From: Cognataquiflexum gelatinilyticum
GTDB taxonomy: Bacteria; Bacteroidota; Bacteroidia; Cytophagales; Cyclobacteriaceae
NCBI RefSeq assembly: GCF_024813435.1
Contig: NZ_JANAEZ010000005.1
Span: forward strand, 248,001 to 312,000
Reading direction: 5' to 3'
DNA: 64,000 nt
A program made the translations under genes and the position numbers. Of this stretch, positions 9,181-17,621 are shown piece by piece; the first letter of the stretch is position 1, and every line of letters starts with the position of its first letter. Below the pieces are notes generated by a model that saw nothing but the letters and a program-made list of their open reading frames with translations, did not search any database and was not told the DNA's origin.

Positions 9181-11589
9181 ATGTTTCGAAACCACTTGAT
9201 CATCGCCTGGAGAAATCTAAAGAGAAATAAACTTAGGACAGCGACCCATATTTTGGGATTGTCAATAGGGATTTCTATCTGTTTTTTGATTTTCAACATC
9301 GTTTGGTACTCAAACAGTTTTGACAAATTCCATCCTGATACCGAACAGATATTCAGGGTAGGGATGATTACTGATTTTGGGGATGGGGAATTCCCGAATT
9401 CCGGAACTCCCGGTCCATTGGGAGAAGTGATCGACAAAGAATTGACCGGCATAGCGCAAAAGGGGAGGCTTTATACCCTTTGGGAGACCTTGGTGTTTTT
9501 GCCTGAGGGACAAAAAGTGATGGGAAGGACCAATAACGTGACTTTTGCAGATGCAGGGTTTTTCCAGATTTTTCCAAGAAAATGGCTTGCCGGAAGTCCT
9601 GAAAATTCCCTTGCAAATCCCTACACAGCCGTCATCAGCCATGCTTCCATGCAAAAGTATTTTCCCGGGCAGGAACCTTCCCAGGTTTTGGGCAAGGAGA
9701 TTTTTTACTATGACTCGGACACGATCAATGCTCAGATTACCGGTGTTGTGGCTGACTTTGATGAAAATACGGATTTCCTTTTCACGGATTTCATTTCTTA
9801 TTCTACAATCAGAAGTATGGATAAAGAAAATTGGTTTGGACTTGACTCTTGGGGCAATGTCAACTCCAGTTCACAACTCTTTATCAAAAAAGAAACCCTG
9901 AAGACTGATTCAGACCTACTTGCCGGATTGACAAAAATATCTGAAAAGAACCTCAACCAAGAAGGGGGAAACTCTAGGTTTACGCTGCAGCCCTTGGTAG
10001 AAATGCATTTTGACCAATCTGATGGGGGGTCCCAGACAGTATCAAAGGTTTTCTTAAATGGCCTGATATTTATCGGCCTGATCATTTTGTCATTGGCCTG
10101 TCTGAATTTTATCAACCTCGAAACAGCACAAGCCATCGGCAGGGCTAAGGAAGTGGGTATCAGAAAAACCCTTGGTGGAGGCAAATCCCAGTTGGTTTTT
10201 CAGTTTTTGTCAGAAACGTATCTGATGGTATTCTTTGCCTGTCTTTTGAGTTTGGCGATGGCAGAAGCCTTGGTGTTGGTATTCAGAAATTACCTTCCTT
10301 CAGGATTGGAAGTGAATTACCTCAAGCTGGAAAATATAGGTTTTCTGACCCTTATCTCTTTTGTGCTGACCCTATTGGCAGGGATATATCCTTCGCTGAT
10401 CTTGGCCAATTATGATCCGCAACGTGCCCTCAAAGGGGAGAAGGAACAAAGTGGAAAGTTTTCAATAGGAGTTTTTCTGAGAAAAAATCTCACAGTATTA
10501 CAATTTGCCAGTTCCATTGCCTTTATCATCTTGGTTTCGGTGATCTCGTTTCAGATGAAATATGTATCCAGCCAACCTTTGGGTTTTGACCGGGATGCGG
10601 TGGTATACACACAGTTGCCTTTTATGGCTGGCATAGATAAGGCTGAAAGATTAAGGGAAAGGGTATCTCAGTTTAGTTTTGTGAAAAGTGCAAGTTTGAG
10701 CGGAGATTTGGTTTCCTCGGACGGGCTTTGGACTTCGGATATCTATGTCCCACAGGATACTTCTGAAACCCGCTATTACATTCAGGTCAAGAATATCGAT
10801 TCGGCATTTGTGTCAGTGAATGGTTTGAAGATCTTGGCAGGAAAAAGCAGTTCCAACCAAACTGATGAAATCATGGTTAACGAAGCCTTTACCAAAGAAA
10901 TCGGCGTCAACAATCCGGATGAAGTGGTTGGGAAATTGGTGAGGTTCGGTGCCAACCAGAGGAAAATCACTGGAGTGGTCAATGATTTTAATTCACGGAC
11001 TTTGCGAGAAGAAATCCGTCCGATGGTGCTTACTTATGTACCTGAAGGTTTTAATGTGCTGAATGTCAAATTAGAAAGCGGTTATAACCTAGCCCTCGCC
11101 AAAGCAGAAATGGAGGGAATCTTCAAAGAGATATATCCCTACGACGCCTCAGAATTCAAGTTTTTAGATGAAGCGATTGCTACGTTTTATGAAGAGGATT
11201 TGAAGATCAGAAATGTGCTGGGAATGGCCTGCATCCTTGCAGTCATCATATCAGCTTTGGGATTGTTTGGACTTTCTTCTTATACCATTGCGCAGCGAAC
11301 CAAAGAAATCAGTATCAGAAAAGTATTGGGCGCGTCCATAGTGCAGATTTTGGGACTAATATCAAGGGAATATGTTATCCTGATTTTGGTTTCCTTTGTT
11401 TTGGCGGTGTATCCTGCTTATTATTTTCTAAACGAATGGCTGAATTCCTTCAGCTACAAAGTAGAAATGCCATATTTCATTTATGGGCTTTCGGGTCTTG
11501 GTGTCATGTCACTTTGTCTCCTGATCGTAGGTTTACATTCCTATTCAGCGGCACAGACCAATCCTGCGAAGATTCTGAAAGATGAATGA
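9181..11589 (+). CDS. FtsX/MacB-family ABC permease (array member 5)
   Basis: 802 residues starting MFRNHLIIAWRNLKRNKLR. TM1 is about 22-43. It has two periplasmic MacB-like domains and two FtsX triplets, with coupling motifs KEVGIRKTLGGG (about 323) and KEISIRKVLGAS (about 709). The C-terminus NPAKILKDE departs from the NPVDSL ending of most paralogues here. Same orientation as its neighbours, separated from them by repeat blocks rather than tight operon spacing. Cargo unknown. Confidence 0.94.
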   Translation: MFRNHLIIAWRNLKRNKLRTATHILGLSIGISICFLIFNIVWYSNSFDKFHPDTEQIFRVGMITDFGDGEFPNSGTPGPLGEVIDKELTGIAQKGRLYTLWETLVFLPEGQKVMGRTNNVTFADAGFFQIFPRKWLAGSPENSLANPYTAVISHASMQKYFPGQEPSQVLGKEIFYYDSDTINAQITGVVADFDENTDFLFTDFISYSTIRSMDKENWFGLDSWGNVNSSSQLFIKKETLKTDSDLLAGLTKISEKNLNQEGGNSRFTLQPLVEMHFDQSDGGSQTVSKVFLNGLIFIGLIILSLACLNFINLETAQAIGRAKEVGIRKTLGGGKSQLVFQFLSETYLMVFFACLLSLAMAEALVLVFRNYLPSGLEVNYLKLENIGFLTLISFVLTLLAGIYPSLILANYDPQRALKGEKEQSGKFSIGVFLRKNLTVLQFASSIAFIILVSVISFQMKYVSSQPLGFDRDAVVYTQLPFMAGIDKAERLRERVSQFSFVKSASLSGDLVSSDGLWTSDIYVPQDTSETRYYIQVKNIDSAFVSVNGLKILAGKSSSNQTDEIMVNEAFTKEIGVNNPDEVVGKLVRFGANQRKITGVVNDFNSRTLREEIRPMVLTYVPEGFNVLNVKLESGYNLALAKAEMEGIFKEIYPYDASEFKFLDEAIATFYEEDLKIRNVLGMACILAVIISALGLFGLSSYTIAQRTKEISIRKVLGASIVQILGLISREYVILILVSFVLAVYPAYYFLNEWLNSFSYKVEMPYFIYGLSGLGVMSLCLLIVGLHSYSAAQTNPAKILKDE

Positions 11590-11872
11590 GTTTATGAAGA
11601 CACAAGATGCAAGACACAAGAAGCAAGATTTGGGGAATTCAGAATTATGAGTTTATAATTAGAAATGTGGGAGAAGCGAGAAGCGAGAGACGAGACTTTA
11701 AAAATTTTGAATTAGGAATGATGAAAAAAAAATCTCGATTCCGAAACCAGACAACGTGATAACTCGACAACCTGACAACGCGAAGCAGACAACCATTACA
11801 ACTATTACAACCACTAGAACTATTACAACCATTTAAACAAAACGAGCCTCAAAACATTAATCTAGACCTACC
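11590..11872. repeat. Composite intergenic repeat block before permease 6
   Basis: AGACACAAGATGCAAGACAC and GAGAAGCGAGAAGCGAGAGA runs (about 11594-11700) are interleaved with AATTATGAGTTTATAATTAG (about 11641-11665) and AATTAGGAATGATG. A GACAACC/ACAACTATTACAACC run follows (about 11741-11837). The hairpin is absent. The last 35 bases before the ATG look unique. Confidence 0.7.
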
Positions 11873-14284
11873 ATGTGGACATACTACCTAAAAATAGCTT
11901 GGCGTAACCTGAGGAAAAACAAACTTTTCTCTTTCCTCAATATTTCCGGACTATCTATCGGGATGGCTGTATGTATTCTAATAATGCTTTTTGTCAGTTA
12001 TGAGCGGGATTTTGATGGTTTCCAAACCAAAAATACTTACCGTCTCAATGAAGTTCAAAAGTGGGAGGGAATGGTTTCTCCACAAAAGGTAGCATTGACC
12101 ATGTACCCCATGGGTCCTACATTATTGGAGGAAATGCCTGAAGTAGAAAACTTTACCCGGCTAACCCAAGGTGGTGAAATGGTACTCAGAAACGGAGAAA
12201 AAGAAACTTCACTTAAAAATATCTTATGGACGGATTCTACATTTTTTGACCTATTTGATTTTAGGATGTTGGAGGGAGATCCAAATTCTGCCCTGAAGGA
12301 ACCTAATAGCATGGTGCTGACGGCCTCTTCTGCAAGACTGATCTTTGGTGATGAATCTGCGATTGGAAAGACAGTTTTCAGTTCCGCTCAGGACAGTAGT
12401 TTTTATAGGATTACCGGTGTGATGGAAGATATCCCGGCAAATTCACATTTGCAATTTGAAGGTTTGACCTCTTTTAGCACCTACTTTAGTCCTCAGGCGA
12501 TGGGTGATTGGGAAGCAAATTGGTATACGACTTACCTCAAATTGGCAGATGGAGCAAACATTTCAAATCTCGAATCCAAATTTCCAGACTACCTCGTGTC
12601 CCATTTAGGGGAGGAAAGGGCGAAAGAGTTCGAGCTTTTCCTGCAACCGATCCAAGAAATCCATGCAAATTCATCAGAGATTACCCATGATTATTTTAAT
12701 TACAGAAAATTTGATGGAGCCTATACACAGGTATTTTTTTACATCGCGCTCATAGTGCTCTTTATTGCAGGGATCAATTTTGTAAACCTCTCCTCCGCAA
12801 AGTCCATAGGAAGGTCCATGGAAATCGGGGTGAGGAAAGCTTCAGGGGCTTCCAAACCACAATTGTTTATCCAGTTTATCGGAGAATCGGTTTTTATCAG
12901 TCTGATAGCCATGTTTTTTGCCATTGGGTTGGTCTCCATTGCTTTGCCATATCTTAATGAATTCAGCCAGAGACAATTGGATTTCCCTTTGTTTAGTAAT
13001 CCTTTTCTACTGCTCAATCTCATTTTAGGGGCTGTTGCGGTGGGCATGCTTTCCGGAACTTATCCGGCTTTATACCTTTCTAATTTCCGTCCGGCAAAAG
13101 TTTTGAAAGGTTCGCCTGAAGTCGGAAACAAAAAATCAGAATTCAGAAATGCACTAGTCGTTGTCCAGTTTGCGGGTGCGGTATTCCTGATTATCACGAC
13201 ACTTTTTGCGACACAACAGATCAGATTTATGCAGGAAAAGGACCTCGGTTTTTCCCATGAACAGGTGCTGACCATTCCCTTGAATCAGCGTTTCTTTTCG
13301 AGGTATGAATCCATGAAGCAAGAACTCCTTGCAAATCCAGCCATAGAAAAGGTAACCGGATCGGGTCAACGGCTTGGTAATAATCTCCATCAGACAGGAA
13401 TTGTATTCCGGGGAGATGGACCTGAAAGAATCCTTTCTACTTCCCATATAGTGGTTGATCCGGATTATCTTGATGTGTATCAAATCGACTTGATTGCGGG
13501 TAGGGATTTTGACCAGAACATAAGTTCTGACAACGGCAATGCATTTATCATCAATGAATCACTCGCCAAAGAATTGCTCAAAAGTGAAGGCAATACCCGA
13601 CCGATTGAATCTTTGATCGGGCAACCCATCGGCTTGGCTTGGATGGATTCTGTGGGACAGATTGTTGGTATTTCCAAGGATTTCAACTTCAATTCACTTC
13701 ACTATAAGATTGAGTCCTTGGCCATTTTCAACAAAAAAGATTGGGGCTATTCCGAGGTCTCTGTCAAAATCAAAGGCGATGCAGCTCCTGCAGCAATCGC
13801 ACATATCGAGTCGGTGTGGGACACAATCATACCGGAAGAGGAATTTCAATATAAGTTTTTGGATGACCACTTTAATGAAATGTACCGTTCCGATCAGACT
13901 TTGAATACCATTGTCAGCATGCTGACCTTGCTTTCGATCCTAATATCCTGTTTGGGATTGTTTGGGTTGGTGTCCTTCACCACCGAACAGCGGGTCAAAG
14001 AAATCGGAATCCGTAAAGTCCTTGGTGCATCTGTTGGTGGCGTGGTGGCGATGCTATCCAAGGATTTTATGAAATTGATATTGGCAGCTATACTGATTGC
14101 CATTCCGATTTCATGGTATGTGGTTGACAGCTGGATTCAGGACTTTGCTTACCGGATAGCAATCGAATGGTGGGTATTTCTCCTTGCAGGAATGATCGCA
14201 ATTGTGATTGCATTGGCAACAGTCAGTTCACATGCTTTCAAAGCCGCTATGATGAATCCTGTGGATAGCCTTAAGAGTGAGTAA
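11873..14284 (+). CDS. FtsX/MacB-family ABC permease (array member 6)
   Basis: 803 residues starting MWTYYLKIAWRNLRKNKLF. TM1 is about 20-42. The plan is the same as in the neighbours, with coupling motifs MEIGVRKASGAS (about 316) and KEIGIRKVLGAS (about 709), and C-terminus NPVDSLKSE. Inner-membrane permease of the MacB/LolC/E type. Its substrate is not indicated by the context. Confidence 0.94.
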   Translation: MWTYYLKIAWRNLRKNKLFSFLNISGLSIGMAVCILIMLFVSYERDFDGFQTKNTYRLNEVQKWEGMVSPQKVALTMYPMGPTLLEEMPEVENFTRLTQGGEMVLRNGEKETSLKNILWTDSTFFDLFDFRMLEGDPNSALKEPNSMVLTASSARLIFGDESAIGKTVFSSAQDSSFYRITGVMEDIPANSHLQFEGLTSFSTYFSPQAMGDWEANWYTTYLKLADGANISNLESKFPDYLVSHLGEERAKEFELFLQPIQEIHANSSEITHDYFNYRKFDGAYTQVFFYIALIVLFIAGINFVNLSSAKSIGRSMEIGVRKASGASKPQLFIQFIGESVFISLIAMFFAIGLVSIALPYLNEFSQRQLDFPLFSNPFLLLNLILGAVAVGMLSGTYPALYLSNFRPAKVLKGSPEVGNKKSEFRNALVVVQFAGAVFLIITTLFATQQIRFMQEKDLGFSHEQVLTIPLNQRFFSRYESMKQELLANPAIEKVTGSGQRLGNNLHQTGIVFRGDGPERILSTSHIVVDPDYLDVYQIDLIAGRDFDQNISSDNGNAFIINESLAKELLKSEGNTRPIESLIGQPIGLAWMDSVGQIVGISKDFNFNSLHYKIESLAIFNKKDWGYSEVSVKIKGDAAPAAIAHIESVWDTIIPEEEFQYKFLDDHFNEMYRSDQTLNTIVSMLTLLSILISCLGLFGLVSFTTEQRVKEIGIRKVLGASVGGVVAMLSKDFMKLILAAILIAIPISWYVVDSWIQDFAYRIAIEWWVFLLAGMIAIVIALATVSSHAFKAAMMNPVDSLKSE

Positions 14285-14545
14285 TTTGTGAGGCGAGAGG
14301 CAAGAGACGAGAGGCAAGAGACGAGAAGCGAGAAACAAGACTTGGGGAATTCTGAATTCTGAATGAATAATGAAATAAATGCATGTCGTCACTCTGAGTG
14401 AAGCGAAGAGTCTCTTTAAGTGAGATTCTTCACCTCCGCAGGCTGCGGTTCAGAATGACGGATTCAGCAACCTTGCAACCTTCTAACCTTTAAACCATTA
14501 AATCTTTCAATTTTAAAATTTTCCAATCTTTAAATCTTTAGAACC
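14285..14545. repeat. Composite intergenic repeat block before permease 7
   Basis: Holds GAGGCGAGAGGCAAGAGACG-type runs (about 14290-14340), a GAATTCTGAATTCTGAATGA module (about 14347-14370), the hairpin (14388-14459), and a variant of the last module with units such as TTCTAACCTTTAAACC and AAATCTTT (about 14464-14540) in place of the usual ACAACC units. Confidence 0.7.
14388..14459. repeat. REP-like hairpin element, copy 2
   Basis: The arms GTCACTCTGAGTG and GCGGTTCAGAATGAC enclose GAAGAGTCTC and GAGATTCTTC, which pair. It is the cleaner of the two full copies and is nearly identical to 9007-9079 over most of its length. Confidence 0.75.
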
Positions 14546-16903
14546 ATGTGGAAAAACTATCTGAAAATTGCCTGGAGAAATATCCTGAGAAGTAAAGGGT
14601 TTTCCATTATCAATATCGGTGGGTTAGGAATAGGGATTGCAGCTTCTGTTTTGATCTTGATCTGGATCCAATTTGAGCTTTCGATCGACAGGTTTTATGC
14701 CCATTCGGATCGGGTTTATGCAGTTTGGCGGAACACCACTATAGATGGGGAAGTGATGAGTTGGGATTATACACCTGCGCCTTACGGTCCAGCATTGAAA
14801 GACAAGTTTCCTGAAGTGGAAGCAACCACAAGGCTTACAGAATGGGACCCGCATCTATTGACGGTAGGATCAAACAGCTTCTATGAAAAGACAACTTTTG
14901 TGGATCCCGGTTTCTTTAAGTTGTTTACTTTTGAAGTCATTTCCGGTGATACCGAGTCTGCTTTGTCTGTTCCGGATGGAATTATTCTTACCAAAACTGT
15001 TGCAGAAAAGCTTTTTGGAAAGGAAGACCCAATGGGAAAATCAGTAGTTTTAGAAAAGCAACTTGATTTCCAGGTCATGGCCGTGGTCCAGGATTTACCA
15101 CAAAACACCAACTTCAATTTCACTGTCTTTTTGCCATTCAAAAAACTGGAATCAATGGGTTGGGCGGATTCTTTTTGGGGCAATAATTCTTACAGGACTT
15201 TTGCAATGCTTCATGAAAGTACAGATGTAAATGAATTCAATGAAAAATTCGCAGGATTTACTGCCATGAATTCGGAAGACAAAAGCGTAAGCGATTTTTT
15301 GTTCCCCATGTCTGACCTGCATCTGTATTCTAAATTTGAAAACGGTGTTTCTGTCGGCGGCAAGATCGAACTGATACGATTGTTTGGAGGAGTTGCGCTT
15401 GTCATTTTGCTATTGGCCTGTATTAATTTTATCAACCTCAGTACTGCCCAAAGTGAAAACAGGGCAAAGGAAGTCGGAGTAAGAAAAATCTCCGGTGCAG
15501 GTCGCGGGATGTTGGTTTGGCAGTTTTTGGTCGAATCGGTCATGATCGCCTTGTTTGCTTATGGATTTGCCATGACAATAGTTGCGATCGCCTTGCCTTA
15601 CTTCAGTAATTTTAATGGGAAGGAACTTCAAAGCCCATTTACTCAGCCTTTGTTTTGGGTGATTTCTTTTGTCTATGTCATCGTCATCGGGATATTGGCC
15701 GGAAGTTATCCTGCTTTTTTGATGAGTTCCTTCAAAGCTACTTCAGTATTCAAACTGAAGTTGAATGCCAAGAAATATTGGGTCAATCCACGTGAAGCTT
15801 TGGTAGTTTTCCAATTTGCAGTGGTAGCCATATTGATTTCGAGCGTATGGATTATCCGCGATCAGATGAACCATGTCCAAAACAGAGATCTTGGGTTGGA
15901 CAAGGAAAACCTAATTTACCATCAGGTCTCCGGAACAATGCAGAATAACATGGTGGCTTTCCGCAATGAATTGTCGGCTTTGAAAGAGGTCAATTCTGTT
16001 AGTTATACTTTTTCTCCCATTACAGAGCTGCATAGTGATACCAATACGATGAAATGGCAGGGCAAAGATGATAGTTACAGACCTACCATGTACCGAATGG
16101 GAGCAGATGCGAATTTGGTTGAAACTGCCGGTTTTGAACTGATTGCAGGAAGGGATATCGATGTATATACTTTCCCAAGTGACAGCAATGCAGTATTGAT
16201 CAATGAGACCGCAGCAAAGAGAATGGGATTTGAAGATCCTTTGGGACAGGTGATCCAAGACGATGAGCTGAATTTTACTGTTGTCGGCGTGGTGAAGGAT
16301 TTTATAATGGAATCGCCTTTTGATGAGGTATTGCCTATTTTGGTCTTTGGTCCCAAAAGAAATCTGAGTTTTATCCATGTCCGCCTAAATCCTGGAGAGG
16401 ACTATTCCGAAATAATGGCAAATGTTGAAGCTGTATTTGCAAAGTTCAACCCCGGAGCTCCTTTTGATTATAATTTTGTAGATCAGGTCCATGCCCGAAA
16501 GTTTGAATCCCAGAATCGTACGGCTCAATTGACCGGATTATTTACAGTCTTGGCTGTTCTCATTTCCTGCATGGGGCTTTTTGGATTGGCTACTTTCATA
16601 GCAGAGCAAAGAAGAAAAGAAATCTCAGTCAGGAAAGTTCTAGGAGCATCCATTCCCGGTTTGGTGAGGTTGATATCATCCGAATTTACAAAGTTGGTCC
16701 TGATTGCAGTATTGGTAGGAATTCCGGTAACATGGTATTTCATGGATTCTTGGTTGGAAACCTTTGATTATAGAATCTCCATCGATTGGAAGATTTTCCT
16801 TTGGACAGCGCTTGCGGCTTTGGGGATCGCATTTTTGACCGTCAGTTCGCAGGCCATCAAAACCGCCATGATCAATCCTGCCAAGGTTTTGAAAAGCGAG
16901 TGA
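14546..16903 (+). CDS. FtsX/MacB-family ABC permease (array member 7)
   Basis: 785 residues starting MWKNYLKIAWRNILRSKGF, the shortest complete paralogue of the array. TM1 is about 20-41. Coupling motifs are KEVGVRKISGAG (about 309) and KEISVRKVLGAS (about 691). The C-terminus NPAKVLKSE is closest to that of member 5. Last gene of the array; the following 700 bases carry no gene before the large surface protein. Confidence 0.94.
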   Translation: MWKNYLKIAWRNILRSKGFSIINIGGLGIGIAASVLILIWIQFELSIDRFYAHSDRVYAVWRNTTIDGEVMSWDYTPAPYGPALKDKFPEVEATTRLTEWDPHLLTVGSNSFYEKTTFVDPGFFKLFTFEVISGDTESALSVPDGIILTKTVAEKLFGKEDPMGKSVVLEKQLDFQVMAVVQDLPQNTNFNFTVFLPFKKLESMGWADSFWGNNSYRTFAMLHESTDVNEFNEKFAGFTAMNSEDKSVSDFLFPMSDLHLYSKFENGVSVGGKIELIRLFGGVALVILLLACINFINLSTAQSENRAKEVGVRKISGAGRGMLVWQFLVESVMIALFAYGFAMTIVAIALPYFSNFNGKELQSPFTQPLFWVISFVYVIVIGILAGSYPAFLMSSFKATSVFKLKLNAKKYWVNPREALVVFQFAVVAILISSVWIIRDQMNHVQNRDLGLDKENLIYHQVSGTMQNNMVAFRNELSALKEVNSVSYTFSPITELHSDTNTMKWQGKDDSYRPTMYRMGADANLVETAGFELIAGRDIDVYTFPSDSNAVLINETAAKRMGFEDPLGQVIQDDELNFTVVGVVKDFIMESPFDEVLPILVFGPKRNLSFIHVRLNPGEDYSEIMANVEAVFAKFNPGAPFDYNFVDQVHARKFESQNRTAQLTGLFTVLAVLISCMGLFGLATFIAEQRRKEISVRKVLGASIPGLVRLISSEFTKLVLIAVLVGIPVTWYFMDSWLETFDYRISIDWKIFLWTALAALGIAFLTVSSQAIKTAMINPAKVLKSE

Positions 16904-17135
16904 TTTGGATGAAGTGAGAGCCAATAAATGAGACTTGGAGAATTTATGATGGTGATTTCAGAATACCGGGTTCTCTTCTACGAGATAACCTTACAACCCG
17001 ACAACAATAACAAAGTGAAGCAGACAACCATTACAACAACTAGAACCATTACAACATTTAGAATCAGATTAAATGAGTTTCCTCACCTTTGCAGGCTGCA
17101 GTTCAGAATGACGGATTTCCAAACCCGACAACATT
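16904..17135. repeat. Repeat remnants downstream of the permease array
   Basis: Contains a GACAACAATAACAAAGTGAAGCAGACAACCATTACAAC-type run (about 16983-17065) and the right half of the hairpin element (about 17080-17113, ending CAGTTCAGAATGACGG). The 69-residue frame at 16928-17137 is translated repeat and is not annotated as a gene. Confidence 0.65.
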
Positions 17136-17263
17136 GACAACCTGATAACTCGAAGCAGAGAACCATTACAATCAGTAGAACAATTACAACAACTAAAACA
17201 ATTAGAACTGTAACACTCAAATAACACAAATTTTCATCACCGCAATCACTGAGGGTAGTTCTG
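17136..17263. repeat. 128-bp leader repeat, copy A
   Basis: Runs from GACAACCTGATAACTC to GAGGGTAGTTCTG and matches 22563-22690 with only three mismatches that I can see, all near the 5' end. The first part is the ACAACC-type repeat; the second part, from about 17205, is specific to these two places. A less conserved shared stretch continues to about 17400 and includes an inverted GGGAC (17354-17358) and GTCCC (17376-17380). The remaining bases to 17621 are AT-rich with no recognised feature. Confidence 0.85.
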
Positions 17264-17621
17264 AATTTTGAACCCCGATATTTTTCAATTTGGGTTATTT
17301 TAGGTCTTCCTCTTCCTATTTGCTTTTCTATTGGGAAAATAAATCCATTGCTTGGGACAAAAAAAGCAGGTGTTCGTCCCGACCTACATTTTTTTGTATT
17401 TAATAATCAATATAATTGATATAAAGTATTTGTTGGTTGTAATTAATCTGTAAAAACATCAGCTTAATCCCATTCTGCATATCAAAATTCACCCAATCCT
17501 ATCTTTTGTTTTTTTCAAAATATGTCCTAAACCTTGAGCGAACTCATGAATAGATTTCTTAAATACCTGAACTACCTTGAAAAATAGGTAGAAATTAGTT
17601 TTCTAATTTAAATAAACCAAT

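Noticed and set aside
8871..9452. 193-residue minus-strand open frame
   Set aside because: It covers an intergenic repeat block and the start of a clear permease gene on the other strand; its valine/isoleucine-rich stretch is translated ACAACC repeat.
16928..17137. 69-residue plus-strand open frame
   Set aside because: Translated ACAACC-type repeat (Asn/Thr-rich).
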